The position numbers and the translations under genes are program-made. The notes below the pieces were generated by a model. That model was not told where the DNA came from. It searched no databases and saw nothing but the letters and a program-made list of their open reading frames with translations. A stretch of 64,000 nucleotides of DNA, from contig CACKMK010000005.1 of the NCBI GenBank assembly GCA_902601345.1, positions 20,925-84,924 on the forward strand. The letters are read 5' to 3'. The stretch is from an uncultured Candidatus Poseidoniales archaeon (GTDB lineage: Archaea > Thermoplasmatota > Poseidoniia > Poseidoniales > Thalassarchaeaceae). Below are positions 30,220-39,770 of this stretch, in pieces; within the stretch, counting starts at the first letter, position 1, and each line of letters opens with the position of its first letter.

Positions 30220-32274
30220 TCACATCTGGAAGAACGAGTTTACTCTCTCAGCTGTCCTGGAAGGATTTGAAGTCTGCATCTTCTGCATTACTGGCATGCA
30301 CCTGCTGACTCTGTTTTCTAGAAGTCTTTTCTCCAGGAGGACTATTATCGCCCTATCCTCCTTCTTGCGAATGGGTCTTCCAAGTGCTTGCAATATGCTA
30401 TTCACTGCAGGTTGGAGGCTTGCGTATTTCCAAGCCCTGTCCCTGTCGAATTTCTTAGTGTAGTATTCCAATAGGGCATCCTGTCTGGCACTTGGGGGCG
30501 GAAGCGGCAGTCCTACACAGACCAATGCACTCAGGACATTGTCAGAGTAATCAACCCCTTCGGACAACTTCCCGCTTAGAACCCCGAAGAGAGCAGAACC
30601 TCCCATGTCCTTGTACTGGTATAGCCTAGAGATTAAACCCTCAACCCCTCTTTTACTCATCCTCTGCTCTTCCTTAATTAGTCGACCTGTTTTTGAGTTC
30701 CAGTTATCTTTGAAGTGATCATAGATTGTATCTAGCATAGAATAACTCGGTGCAAAAATTGCTACATTTCCCTCTGTATTATCTATTACTGATTTGATGT
30801 GCTCAAGTATGGAACTCATACTCCTTTCCCGTTCGGAATATTTCGTAGTTACATCGCTGGCAATCATCACAGGCCTATTGCCCAAGGGGAAACCAGATGG
30901 ATAATTCTTGCAAATTGATCGATTTTCTGGAACTCTCAGAATATCAACGTACATTTCTGGAGGGAACAGAGTTCCTGACATTAGTATTGAACCCGGACTC
31001 TGCTCAAAGATTGGCCCAGATACAACCCCAGGGTCGAGTAAGTGCGTTGTTACTCTTGGTTCTCCTATGATTTCGTCGAATACCAATGCCAATGCCGAGT
31101 CATTTCTATATCTAACACATATCTCGAGAATCTCTGCCAGTTTGGTGCATTGATTCTCATTCGCCTCCTCCTCCAAATCCTCATCTTCTGCGACCACCAC
31201 TGCCAATAATCGTGAAATCATCGTAAGAACTCTTGAAATTGGATCTTCAGAATCATCTTCTATTATTCCTTGAACAGCGGATGAGACAACATCCAGGAAA
31301 TCTTGCGTATCTATCCTTATGTCATCTCCCTTTGACTTATTATTCTCTAGCTGTTTTACCTCGAACCACTTTCTTAGTCCTGGATCACTTTTCAATGCTG
31401 AAATCTGCTTCTCCAGTTTTCTGGCCTCACCTAGTGCCCTGGACTCTGGAATATCGAGAGCATCCTCTTTCTTCTCTAGCTCCTCCTTATACTCCTGACA
31501 GTCAGCATGGGCCCTTTGGAAGACCTTTTGTGTTATTCTTCTTTCGAGTCCACTCCTAATCCGATCTGGTAGATTATGCGCTTCGTCTACAACAAGTATT
31601 GTATTTCCCAGGTCCACTCCCATTACGGGTAGCGAAGCCTCCCTGACTCCTTCTACGAAAACATGGTTGTAGTCGCAAACGATAATGTTCGTCGATCTGG
31701 CTACATCTCTGGCCGTAGCCCAAGCACAAACGCCATTCCTTTCAGCGTATTTCAGGATTTGATCTACGTGCCTAGGCTCTGAGTGGATATAATCTTCTAA
31801 GTCCGATCTAAGAGACCTTCTTTCAGACTCTGTTACCCCAGGTTCACAATTGCACTTCCCTGTAGATTTGTCAATAATCTTGCACATTCCTTCTCTTCCA
31901 ATAATGTCGACTAACCTCATTTTCGAGAATTCCTGCGACATCCTTCTGTTGATCTCCCTGATTGTATCCACTACAATCCTATGCTGCGACTGTCGTCCTG
32001 TGAGGAAAAGTATCTTCGGTGTCTCAGAACCAGTGCTGTAAAGGTTAGCCACCTTGAGCGCGGACGCTAGTGCTGCAGCCGTCTTCCCAATCCCCGTTGG
32101 GGCCGCAGCAAGTAGGAAATGACCGTCTTTCAGTGCGTTTATTCCGTCTGCTATCATCTCTTTCTGCGATTCTCTTGGAGACTCATGCGCGAAGAACAGG
32201 TCGTCATTCTCCAACTCTCCCTCCGACATGGAATTCTTCTGGAGAATTGACCGTCCATAAGTTTGCATCCCCAA
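30220..32274 (-). CDS. XPD/Rad3-like superfamily 2 helicase with Fe-S-type cysteines
   Basis: Walker A AAPTGIGKTAAAL; DEAH box VVDEAHNLPDR; cysteines GMCKIIDKSTGKCNC and NGVCAWATARD between motifs; C-terminal QALGRPIRKKEDRAIIVLLEKR. Confidence 0.9.
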   Translation of the reverse strand: MGMQTYGRSILQKNSMSEGELENDDLFFAHESPRESQKEMIADGINALKDGHFLLAAAPTGIGKTAAALASALKVANLYSTGSETPKILFLTGRQSQHRIVVDTIREINRRMSQEFSKMRLVDIIGREGMCKIIDKSTGKCNCEPGVTESERRSLRSDLEDYIHSEPRHVDQILKYAERNGVCAWATARDVARSTNIIVCDYNHVFVEGVREASLPVMGVDLGNTILVVDEAHNLPDRIRSGLERRITQKVFQRAHADCQEYKEELEKKEDALDIPESRALGEARKLEKQISALKSDPGLRKWFEVKQLENNKSKGDDIRIDTQDFLDVVSSAVQGIIEDDSEDPISRVLTMISRLLAVVVAEDEDLEEEANENQCTKLAEILEICVRYRNDSALALVFDEIIGEPRVTTHLLDPGVVSGPIFEQSPGSILMSGTLFPPEMYVDILRVPENRSICKNYPSGFPLGNRPVMIASDVTTKYSERERSMSSILEHIKSVIDNTEGNVAIFAPSYSMLDTIYDHFKDNWNSKTGRLIKEEQRMSKRGVEGLISRLYQYKDMGGSALFGVLSGKLSEGVDYSDNVLSALVCVGLPLPPPSARQDALLEYYTKKFDRDRAWKYASLQPAVNSILQALGRPIRKKEDRAIIVLLEKRLLENRVSRCMPVMQKMQTSNPSRTAERVNSFFQM

Positions 32275-32305
32275 TCAGCATTTCATCTGGGCAGAGTGGG
32301 GTTGC

Positions 32306-32324
32306 CCCGCACGAGGCGTGCGGG
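32306..32324. repeat. Perfect GC-rich hairpin CCCGCACG-AGG-CGTGCGGG
   Basis: 8-bp stem with 3-nt loop in the intergenic gap between the helicase and the minus-strand RHH region. Confidence 0.8.
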
Positions 32325-32343
32325 ACGGTGTGTGTGTTGAGTT

Positions 32344-32538
32344 CTATCTTTGTTCTGCTTTCCTTTGCGTTCGAGGGGCATCTTTGGAGTCATATCCGAC
32401 TGCGTTGCTTAGCCTCCTGGCCCTATCTCTGATCCTCCTCAGACCGGTCTCGAACCTACCGGTTCCGTTTGATTTGTGGTTGGGGGAGCGGACGTGCCGC
32501 TCCCCCGATTTCTGTACGTGCATCCCAACATCGTCCAT
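32344..32538 (-). CDS. Possible small basic protein (64 aa) downstream of the RHH gene
   Basis: MDDVGMHVQKSGERHVRSPNHKSNGTGRFETGLRRIRDRARRLSNAVGYDSKDAPRTQRKAEQR*. Begins shortly after the RHH stop with upstream GAGTGAGAGAG. Could instead be non-coding structured sequence. Confidence 0.35.
   Translation of the reverse strand: MDDVGMHVQKSGERHVRSPNHKSNGTGRFETGLRRIRDRARRLSNAVGYDSKDAPRTQRKAEQR
32482..32506. repeat. Perfect GC-rich hairpin GGGGGAGCGG-ACGTG-CCGCTCCCCC
   Basis: 10-bp stem, 5-nt loop, read directly from the sequence. Confidence 0.8.
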
Positions 32539-32551
32539 ATCTCTCTCACTC

Positions 32552-32917
32552 CTAAATGTTTGAATCTTCATCATGTCTGGAGCGCAACTCATCCATGCGT
32601 CTCCTCAATAGGTCCACAACAGTGGCCCCCTCGACCATCTCCTTTCGGATCATTTCCCTAGCAGATTGCCTCAGGACTACATCCGCTGACTCCCCGATTA
32701 TCTTGCAGTAGTCTCTGAGCCTGATAGTAAGATCCGGACCTAAGTCGACCTCTATCCTATCTCCCTTGCCAGGAAGTGGATTGGAAAGCATCCTCCGGAC
32801 AGCCTCTCGGATTACATCAGACCTGTTCCTCATGCCATCGAAACCAACCAGCCTGTCTAACTCCAGGAGGTGATCCTCTGGTATCCTTAGCGAGACCATT
32901 GGACTGTTGCCGGCCAC
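32552..32917 (-). CDS. Tandem ribbon-helix-helix (CopG-like) DNA-binding regulator
   Basis: First RHH: PMVSLRIPEDHLLELDRLVGFDGMRNRSDVIREAVRRML. Second RHH-like: DRIEVDLGPDLTIRLRDYCKIIGESADVVLRQSAREMIRKE. Confidence 0.8.
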   Translation of the reverse strand: MAGNSPMVSLRIPEDHLLELDRLVGFDGMRNRSDVIREAVRRMLSNPLPGKGDRIEVDLGPDLTIRLRDYCKIIGESADVVLRQSAREMIRKEMVEGATVVDLLRRRMDELRSRHDEDSNI

Positions 32918-32960
32918 CTACTTGCCCCTCCTGAAACTGTGAGAGGAGCGTACAGGATAT

Positions 32961-33000
32961 AATTGTATTGCAATTGAAATGCAATTGAATTACAATTAGA
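32961..33000. promoter_or_regulatory. 11-bp-periodic CAATTG-rich operator candidate
   Basis: aattgtat|tgcaattgaaa|tgcaattgaat|tacaattaga. Exact 10-bp direct repeat TGCAATTGAA with 11-bp period, plus degenerate flanking copies. Lies between the divergent RHH gene and HD hydrolase gene. Confidence 0.6.
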
Positions 33001-33077
33001 CTTTATTGAAATGTCCCGTTTCAATCCGGCAACGTGCGATTCAAGACACATGACTGCTGGGCATTCTCTGTGATACT

Positions 33078-34394
33078 GTGAAAGTCATCAACGATGCAAT
33101 CCACGGCCAATTCAAATTGGATGGTGTGACAAAGGATCTTCTTTCAACGCCGGAGATGAATAAACTCAGTCACATCAAGCAGTTGGGGCTCGCTCATTTG
33201 GTATTCCCGGGCGCGCATCACACTCGGTTTGAACACTCGTTGGGAGCCTCTCACATTGCGGGAAGGATGGCAGAATCCCTTTCAATGGACGATTTAAACA
33301 AGGATACCCTACAAGTTGCAGCCATGTTGCACGATGTCGGGCATGGCCCGTACTCGCACACTCTGGAACATATCCTCGCGGATAGAGGGGGCCTTGATCA
33401 CATGGAGGTCACCAAGGGCATAATCCTCGGCGAATATGATGTCATAGTCGAGGGTGAAGGGGAATCCCTAGATGATAGGAAATCGATTCCTGAGATATTG
33501 GAGGATAGAGGTCTAGATCCAAAAATCGTTTCTTCGCTGATCACTGGTCCCGATGCGTCCGGAACCGAGAGGTCCTTGCTGAGCTGGTCAGAGGGGCAAT
33601 CCGATTTCTCTGGAGAGGATAGGACCCTTGCCCTCCTCATACATGGTCCTGTGGATTGCGATCAACTGGACTATCTTCTCAGAGATTCCCACTTTACTGG
33701 AGTCAAGCATGGAGTAGTGGACCATAATCGGCTCATAGAGTGCCTGAGAAGTCAGAGCGGCGACATTGTTGTAGAACAAGGGGGACTATCTTCTCTGGAA
33801 GGGATGCTTGTTGCCAGAGGGCTGATGTACAGTGCTGTTTACTTCCACAGAGTCACCAGAGTTACAGAAGTGATGCTTTCAAGAGCGGTCGAGCGAGCGG
33901 GAGATAATCTCCCTGACTCCTTGGACCTCCAGAGGAGAGTGGATGCCGAGATATGGGCAGAATTGGACAAGGTCGGGGGATTCTCGAGAGATATGGTTAC
34001 TAGACTCAAGTACAGGAATCTTCTGAAAGTCTGCCTAAGCAGGAGGAAGGAAGATATGACCCAAGAGCAGGTAGAAAGGCTGGCAAAGGCGGCAGATAAC
34101 CTGGCAGAAAGAAGGGAGTTGGAGGACGATATTGCATACCGGGCTGGTCTAGAGCCTGGATATGTGGCGATTGACGTTCCTAGCGTGAAACTCTTACTCT
34201 CCGAGCCACGAATGGCCCAAGTGGATGTTAAGATCCTAGGGGATGACGGAAAAACAAGGTGGCTCAAGGAGGTAACTCCTATGGCCGAGGCTCTCAGGAG
34301 GAGGCAGGTAAGCCAAGAGGCAGTATATGTGATGACAACATCTGGAAACGAGCGCAGAGTATCGGAAATCGCTCAAAAGATACTGTTCGAATAA
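33078..34394 (+). CDS. HD-domain phosphohydrolase (COG1078-like)
   Basis: IHGQFKLDGVTKDLLSTPEMNKLSHIKQLGLAHLVFPGAHHTRFEHSLGASHIA and AAMLHDVGHGPYSHTLE. Confidence 0.9.
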   Translation: MKVINDAIHGQFKLDGVTKDLLSTPEMNKLSHIKQLGLAHLVFPGAHHTRFEHSLGASHIAGRMAESLSMDDLNKDTLQVAAMLHDVGHGPYSHTLEHILADRGGLDHMEVTKGIILGEYDVIVEGEGESLDDRKSIPEILEDRGLDPKIVSSLITGPDASGTERSLLSWSEGQSDFSGEDRTLALLIHGPVDCDQLDYLLRDSHFTGVKHGVVDHNRLIECLRSQSGDIVVEQGGLSSLEGMLVARGLMYSAVYFHRVTRVTEVMLSRAVERAGDNLPDSLDLQRRVDAEIWAELDKVGGFSRDMVTRLKYRNLLKVCLSRRKEDMTQEQVERLAKAADNLAERRELEDDIAYRAGLEPGYVAIDVPSVKLLLSEPRMAQVDVKILGDDGKTRWLKEVTPMAEALRRRQVSQEAVYVMTTSGNERRVSEIAQKILFE

Positions 34395-34492
34395 CCTCTC
34401 CATCCCTGTTAAGCTACTTGGAACATTGAAAAGGGGAACATACGCAGGGGCGCACGCCCGACATCAGGGTCAACATAATCGTTGGTGACCAA

Positions 34493-35851
34493 ATGGACAA
34501 TGCGATAAAGACAGTTTACGAGACAGTGATAACGAGAGACCCAGACCAGCCTGAGTTCCATCAGGCAGTGGAAGAAGTCCTGGAAAGCCTTGGACCCGTG
34601 ATATCTGAGAACCCAGAATACATGGATGTCGTACATAGCATGGTAGAGGCCGAGCGAGTAATTCAGTTCAGAGTACCATGGTACGATGATGAGGGGTCCC
34701 TACAGGTGAACAGGGGCTACCGGGTCCAGTTCAACAGTGCAATAGGGCCCTACAAAGGCGGGCTTAGGTTTCACCCAAGCGTCAATCTATCCATATTGAA
34801 GTTCCTGGGATTTGAGCAGGTGTTCAAGAATAGCCTAACAGGGCTGCCATTGGGTGGTGGAAAAGGGGGTTCAGACTTCAATCCCAAAGGGAGATCAGAC
34901 TCCGAGGTCAAGAGATTCTGCCAGTCCTACATGAGTGAACTTTGGAGGCATATTGGTGCTGATCTCGATGTGCCTGCGGGAGATATCGGAGTTGGAGGCA
35001 GAGAGATAGGGTACATGTTCGGGATGTTCCGGAAATTAGCAAATGAGTTCACCGCCGGCGTGCTAACAGGAAAAGGACTCTCCTACGGTGGTTCGCTTAT
35101 CAGGCCAGAAGCAACTGGCTACGGTTTGGTATACTTTGCAAGAGAAATGCTGTCAACGAAGGGCAAGTCATTCGAAGGTGCCAGAGTAGCAATTAGCGGC
35201 TCCGGAAACGTAGCGCAGTTCGCCTGTGAGAAGGTCTTGGATCTCGGAGGCAAGCCTGTTACAATGTCGGATAGTGGCGGCTACATATACGATGAATCTG
35301 GAATAGATAGGGAAAAGCTTGCATGGATCAAGGATCTCAAGAATAACAAGAGAGGCAGGATCAAGGAGTACGCTGATCATTTCGATGGAGTTGAGTACAC
35401 CGAATCGAAGCCTGAGCCAAATCATAACGAACTGTGGGCGACTGAAGTCGATGTTGCCCTCCCTTGTGCTACTCAGAATGAGGTTAACGAGGCAGAAGCT
35501 AGGATGCTGGTTGAGGGTGGGGTGATTTCTGTAGCGGAGGGTGCGAACATGCCATGTACTCCCGAAGCAATCGAGGTATTCCACGAAAACGGGATTCTAT
35601 TCGGACCAGGTAAGGCCAGCAATGCGGGAGGGGTGGCAACCTCGGGTCTCGAGATGAGTCAGAACAGCCTAAGGATGAGTTGGAACAGGGAAGAAGTAGA
35701 CCAGAAGCTAGAGAGCATAATGGTCAACATTCACAAGAACGCCTTCGAGACAGCGGAGAAGTATGGCATGCCTGGAAACTATGTGGCCGGGGCAAACATC
35801 GCCGGATTCCTGAAAATCGCAGAGGCTACAATCGCTCAGGGAGTTCTTTGA
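34493..35851 (+). CDS. gdhA: Glutamate dehydrogenase
   Basis: VPWYDDEGSLQVNRGYRVQFNSAIGPYKGGLRFHPSVNLSILKFLGFEQVFKNSLTGLPLGGGKGGSDFNPKGRSD. Confidence 0.96.
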   Translation: MDNAIKTVYETVITRDPDQPEFHQAVEEVLESLGPVISENPEYMDVVHSMVEAERVIQFRVPWYDDEGSLQVNRGYRVQFNSAIGPYKGGLRFHPSVNLSILKFLGFEQVFKNSLTGLPLGGGKGGSDFNPKGRSDSEVKRFCQSYMSELWRHIGADLDVPAGDIGVGGREIGYMFGMFRKLANEFTAGVLTGKGLSYGGSLIRPEATGYGLVYFAREMLSTKGKSFEGARVAISGSGNVAQFACEKVLDLGGKPVTMSDSGGYIYDESGIDREKLAWIKDLKNNKRGRIKEYADHFDGVEYTESKPEPNHNELWATEVDVALPCATQNEVNEAEARMLVEGGVISVAEGANMPCTPEAIEVFHENGILFGPGKASNAGGVATSGLEMSQNSLRMSWNREEVDQKLESIMVNIHKNAFETAEKYGMPGNYVAGANIAGFLKIAEATIAQGVL

Positions 35852-37557
35852 TAGTCTTCGTTTTCGACTTCCTCTTCGGTGTTTGTGTAGATCGATAGAA
35901 GGAAGTAACCCCCTATGCCTGCTGCCACGATCAATGCGATTAGAGCTGGCATCATGGTCGAAACCCCCTCCTCCTCAGCTTCAGTCCACTCTATGCTATT
36001 GCTGGAAAACTGGCCCCCTCCGAAAGAGAGCTCTTCCACAAGTTGAGTGGGAGTTAGAATCCTGCAACTAAGGGAGTCAGTGCCTTCGACCGTTACTCTC
36101 CAGCTGAATGGAATAATGACTTGTTCTCCCGGGCTAACGAGGGCATTGGGGAAGGATGGTGAAATCTGTGCCGTCGATCCAGTGCTGACATCCTCGCAGT
36201 TTATTGCCAGAGATGCGGCAGCCGAGCCGGTGTTTTCTATCACAGCAAGCATATTCGCGGAATTGCCGACCGAGATATTTTCAGTAGGGTTACCACTATC
36301 ATCAACCGCACCCAAAGAAACCCACCCAATACTTGGGGTTCCACTGTCTACAACAACTTGATTCTCCCATCCGAGAGGGAATTGCCCACCTCCGTAGTCC
36401 CCGATTCCTGACTCTTCAGGATTCCATGCAGTTCTGTAATCTGTAATTGTGACTATCGCTTGCTCGCTCCAAATCCTTTCAGACTCCCATGAATTGTCAT
36501 CTGACCATGAAATTTCTACGACCCTCTCCCTTCCCCCATCAATGAACGAAATCCCCATCTCGTTACTGAAGTTGGAATAGCTTGGGAACCTATGCATTCC
36601 TGTGATCTCGTAGGTAACGTACATGGCATCAAATGAAAGGCTCTGGCCAGTCAATCTCCTTTCCCACTTGTCTGTTAATCCACCAGAGCCGATGACATCA
36701 TCCCCCCACCCAATGGTTGAGAAACTTCTAGCTCTAACATCGTGGTCGTCGGTGCTGTTAGTGAACTCAGTGTTACCTCCCAAGATGATTGCAGAATCGT
36801 CTTCCTCCAGAATTATCGGACCAACCCTGTCAAGTGTGGTATCGTTTATCCTCAGTGTTCCCGAGGCACTAATCGTTCCACCGAAAATGGATGACCCGAT
36901 CGACTCCATGTGCCCATTAATCTCGATGGTAAAGCCAGTATCTCCATACACCATCATATTTCGATGCTGGAAATCTGCAGCACTGCGCCAAATCCTTTCC
37001 TGCCCAACCCTCTCGATGCTAATCTCACTCAGAGAAACTGGGTGACATAGGGGGCCAGTCAGACCCACCCAAACGTCAACAGGGCCACTACCTAATGGTA
37101 TGAAATCCTCATCTCCACTAAGCTCCTTAGTCTCGTTTCCAAAATGTGCCGTGGCTCCGTCTAGGGAAAATCCCTGTATTGGTCGGATGTACATCCTTAC
37201 ATTTTGCTCCGATGCAGTTGTCGCTCTGACTGCCGACATGTTCGCTTCGTCACAATAACCGAATCCTGCTAGTCCACCAGGAGGGCTTTCGGAAGCAATA
37301 TCCGAGTCTACTAGCCTCAGAGAAGAAGAGGAATCGACGAATATTTGCACATTACTACTAACACTCAAGTGTGAGCCTACCAAGCTCAGGGACCCCCCAT
37401 TCAACACCCTCACATTTTGCGAGAGGGACATATCGTCCGACCAGGTCATATCTGATTCTATGACTATGTCGTCTCCTTCTGCTGACGCATTTATCGAAAA
37501 TACTGAAACCGAGAGTAACAGAACTACGGCCAAAAGTTTGGCTTCCATCTTCTTCAT
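35836..37557 (-). CDS. Secreted/surface protein with C-terminal TM anchor
   Basis: Signal MKKMEAKLLAVVLLLSVSVFSINASA; C-terminal TM MMPALIALIVAAGIGGYFLLSIY. The track ORF extends to 37692, overlapping carS; start at 37557 preferred. Confidence 0.7.
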   Translation of the reverse strand: MKKMEAKLLAVVLLLSVSVFSINASAEGDDIVIESDMTWSDDMSLSQNVRVLNGGSLSLVGSHLSVSSNVQIFVDSSSSLRLVDSDIASESPPGGLAGFGYCDEANMSAVRATTASEQNVRMYIRPIQGFSLDGATAHFGNETKELSGDEDFIPLGSGPVDVWVGLTGPLCHPVSLSEISIERVGQERIWRSAADFQHRNMMVYGDTGFTIEINGHMESIGSSIFGGTISASGTLRINDTTLDRVGPIILEEDDSAIILGGNTEFTNSTDDHDVRARSFSTIGWGDDVIGSGGLTDKWERRLTGQSLSFDAMYVTYEITGMHRFPSYSNFSNEMGISFIDGGRERVVEISWSDDNSWESERIWSEQAIVTITDYRTAWNPEESGIGDYGGGQFPLGWENQVVVDSGTPSIGWVSLGAVDDSGNPTENISVGNSANMLAVIENTGSAAASLAINCEDVSTGSTAQISPSFPNALVSPGEQVIIPFSWRVTVEGTDSLSCRILTPTQLVEELSFGGGQFSSNSIEWTEAEEEGVSTMMPALIALIVAAGIGGYFLLSIYTNTEEEVENEDYQRTP

Positions 37558-37676
37558 TATAGTCCCGTTCAGAATAAGGAACATGAACATCACCCCTAAT
37601 GGTTTGAACAATCCATTGTTTGAAAAGCGCCGAAGTAAGTGCGAAGGTTCATTCTCCTGATTTACCTGCCACCCAC

Positions 37677-38360
37677 ATGTCCTCCGACTCATTGCCTTGG
37701 GATGATCCCTTAATCGCCCCTCTTCTTGTCCTGTGGCTATACCTCCCTGGATATCTCTCTAACACCGCTGCAATGCTTGGGGGAAAATGGATTCCAGATA
37801 TGACTGGATTTCCAGTTTACAGGATAGATGGGGGTAGAGTTCTCTCAGACGGAAATAGGATGCTAGGCGATGGGAAAACCTGGAATGGACTACTGGGGGG
37901 GACTATTGGAGGGGGCATCATTGGAGTCCTAATTCACTCATTTGCCAAAGACAACCTTGTGACATCTGCTCCGTTCCTGGACCCTATTTCTTCTTACGGA
38001 ACCAGCTCTGCAGAGATTTCAGATGCATGGTTCTACATGGGAGGAGGGCCATTGACCGCCTTCGTAATGGGCTGTGTTCTAGGGCTAGGATGTATGGTCG
38101 GCGACTCAGTAGGATCATTTGTCAAGAGAAGAAGGGGCCAAAAGAGAGAGGGAGATGTCAGCTCCGAAGCACCGCTTCTAGACACCCTTCCATTCGCAGC
38201 CTCTGCATTTATATTCGGACAACTATTCCTTTCTCCCTCATTGATTGGAAGCTCCGAACTTCTGATGGGCATGGTGATACTACTGGTTTTCACTCCAATC
38301 ATACACAGATCCTTCAATATCTTAGGACACAGGCTTGGACTTAAGTCAGTACCTTACTAG
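37677..38360 (+). CDS. carS: CDP-archaeol synthase
   Basis: LYLPGYLSNTAAMLGG...PVYRIDGGRVLSDGNRMLGDGKTWNGLLGGTIGG...GLGCMVGDSVGSFVKRRRGQKREG. Confidence 0.88.
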   Translation: MSSDSLPWDDPLIAPLLVLWLYLPGYLSNTAAMLGGKWIPDMTGFPVYRIDGGRVLSDGNRMLGDGKTWNGLLGGTIGGGIIGVLIHSFAKDNLVTSAPFLDPISSYGTSSAEISDAWFYMGGGPLTAFVMGCVLGLGCMVGDSVGSFVKRRRGQKREGDVSSEAPLLDTLPFAASAFIFGQLFLSPSLIGSSELLMGMVILLVFTPIIHRSFNILGHRLGLKSVPY

Positions 38361-38409
38361 CCAAACCTCGTAGTGCAATCCATTATGACTGGAATGGCCA
38401 GCGCGATGC

Positions 38410-39678
38410 ATGGCTGGCATCGAAGTGCTCGTAGTCGGTAGTGGGGGGAGAGAGCACGCGCTTGCTCTGGGCCTTTCAAAGAGCGACTCCGTTTCCAAGG
38501 TGCACTGTACACCAGGAAACGCCGGCACTTCCATGGTGGCAGTGAACCATCAAGTCCCCGATACCGATATCGAAGGGATAGTAGATCTAGCGATCCAACT
38601 CTCGGTCTCTCTGGTTGTTGTAGGTCCAGAAGCTCCACTGGTGCATGGCCTTTCTGATAGACTCAGAGCAAATTCTATTCCTAGTTTCGGACCACATTCG
38701 GAAGGTGCTCTTCTCGAAGGATCGAAAATCCATGCAAAGATGCTAATGCAGTCATTGGGAGTCCCGACAGGATCATTTCAAAGGGTTGAGAAGGCGGATG
38801 AAATAGAGGGCTCATTGGATTCTTTCGAACCTCCTTGGGTAATCAAGAGAGACGTTCTAGCGGGTGGGAAGGGGGTTACCGTAACCACATCTAGAGAAGA
38901 AGCCAGTGAGGCTCTAAAGTATGGAATAGAAGAAGACGGCTATGTGCTTATTGAAGAGCATCTCTCAGGGGAGGAGGCATCGATTCTAGTAATTATGGAC
39001 GAGTCTGGATATGTCATGTTGCCACCTAGTCAAGACCACAAGAGAGTGGGGAATAACGATACTGGGCCAAATACTGGTGGAATGGGAGCATATGCGCCCG
39101 CCCCCATTGTCACACCCTCTGTGCTTGCAAGGGCGAGGGAGGAGATTATCGAACCAATGCACCATTATCTAAGAAACTCGAATACTCCCTATCGGGGATG
39201 CCTCTATGTTGGGCTAATGATTGACTCGCAGGGCTCTCCAAGCGTCGTAGAGTTCAACGTCAGACTAGGGGATCCAGAAGCTCAGGTCACTATTCCTCTA
39301 GTTCAGTCGGATCTAGGAGAATTGCTTCTAGCAGCAGCAGAGGGCAGTGTCTCGGAAACTCAGGTAGAATTCAAGAATCTCCATGCTTCTACAGTCGTCC
39401 TTGCTTCAGAGGGATATCCTGGGTCTGTTGTCACTGGAAGGGAAATATGCGGTTGGAAAGCTGAAATTGATGAGGGCCTAGTTAGGGGTTTTGTCCATCT
39501 TGCAGGAGCATCCATGGATGAGGGAGGCAAGCTAATTTCCAATGGAGGAAGAGTTCTTTCCGCGACTGGTTTAGCTCCATCTCTTAGCGAGTCACTAGAG
39601 GCGTCCTACCAGATAATTGGGAGCATCACTCTTGATGGCTCCCACTACCGCGAAGATATCGGTTTCAGGGCACTTTAG
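38410..39678 (+). CDS. purD: Phosphoribosylamine--glycine ligase
   Basis: EVLVVGSGGREHALALGLSKS, ATP-grasp KRDVLAGGKGVTV, QDHKRVGNNDTGPNTGGMGAYAPAP, FNVRLGDPEAQV. Confidence 0.95.
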   Translation: MAGIEVLVVGSGGREHALALGLSKSDSVSKVHCTPGNAGTSMVAVNHQVPDTDIEGIVDLAIQLSVSLVVVGPEAPLVHGLSDRLRANSIPSFGPHSEGALLEGSKIHAKMLMQSLGVPTGSFQRVEKADEIEGSLDSFEPPWVIKRDVLAGGKGVTVTTSREEASEALKYGIEEDGYVLIEEHLSGEEASILVIMDESGYVMLPPSQDHKRVGNNDTGPNTGGMGAYAPAPIVTPSVLARAREEIIEPMHHYLRNSNTPYRGCLYVGLMIDSQGSPSVVEFNVRLGDPEAQVTIPLVQSDLGELLLAAAEGSVSETQVEFKNLHASTVVLASEGYPGSVVTGREICGWKAEIDEGLVRGFVHLAGASMDEGGKLISNGGRVLSATGLAPSLSESLEASYQIIGSITLDGSHYREDIGFRAL

Positions 39679-39717
39679 GGTTAGTCATACTCATTCTTCT
39701 AGAGGTCCCAATCTCCT

Positions 39718-39747
39718 ACCGTTCTACGAACGGTTAAAACAACCGTT
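39718..39747. promoter_or_regulatory. Overlapping, mutually exclusive inverted repeats upstream of aglB
   Basis: ACCGTTC-TAC-GAACGGT (39718-39734) and AACGGTT-AAAAC-AACCGTT (39729-39747), both perfect 7-bp stems sharing the central arm. Confidence 0.6.
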
Positions 39748-39770
39748 TAGGTCGGCGCGATGCTTAATCA

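Noticed and set aside
32443-32463. tRNA T-arm-like string GGTTCGAGACC on the minus strand
   Set aside because: No acceptor, anticodon or D stems around it; better explained by an ACCGGT inverted repeat.
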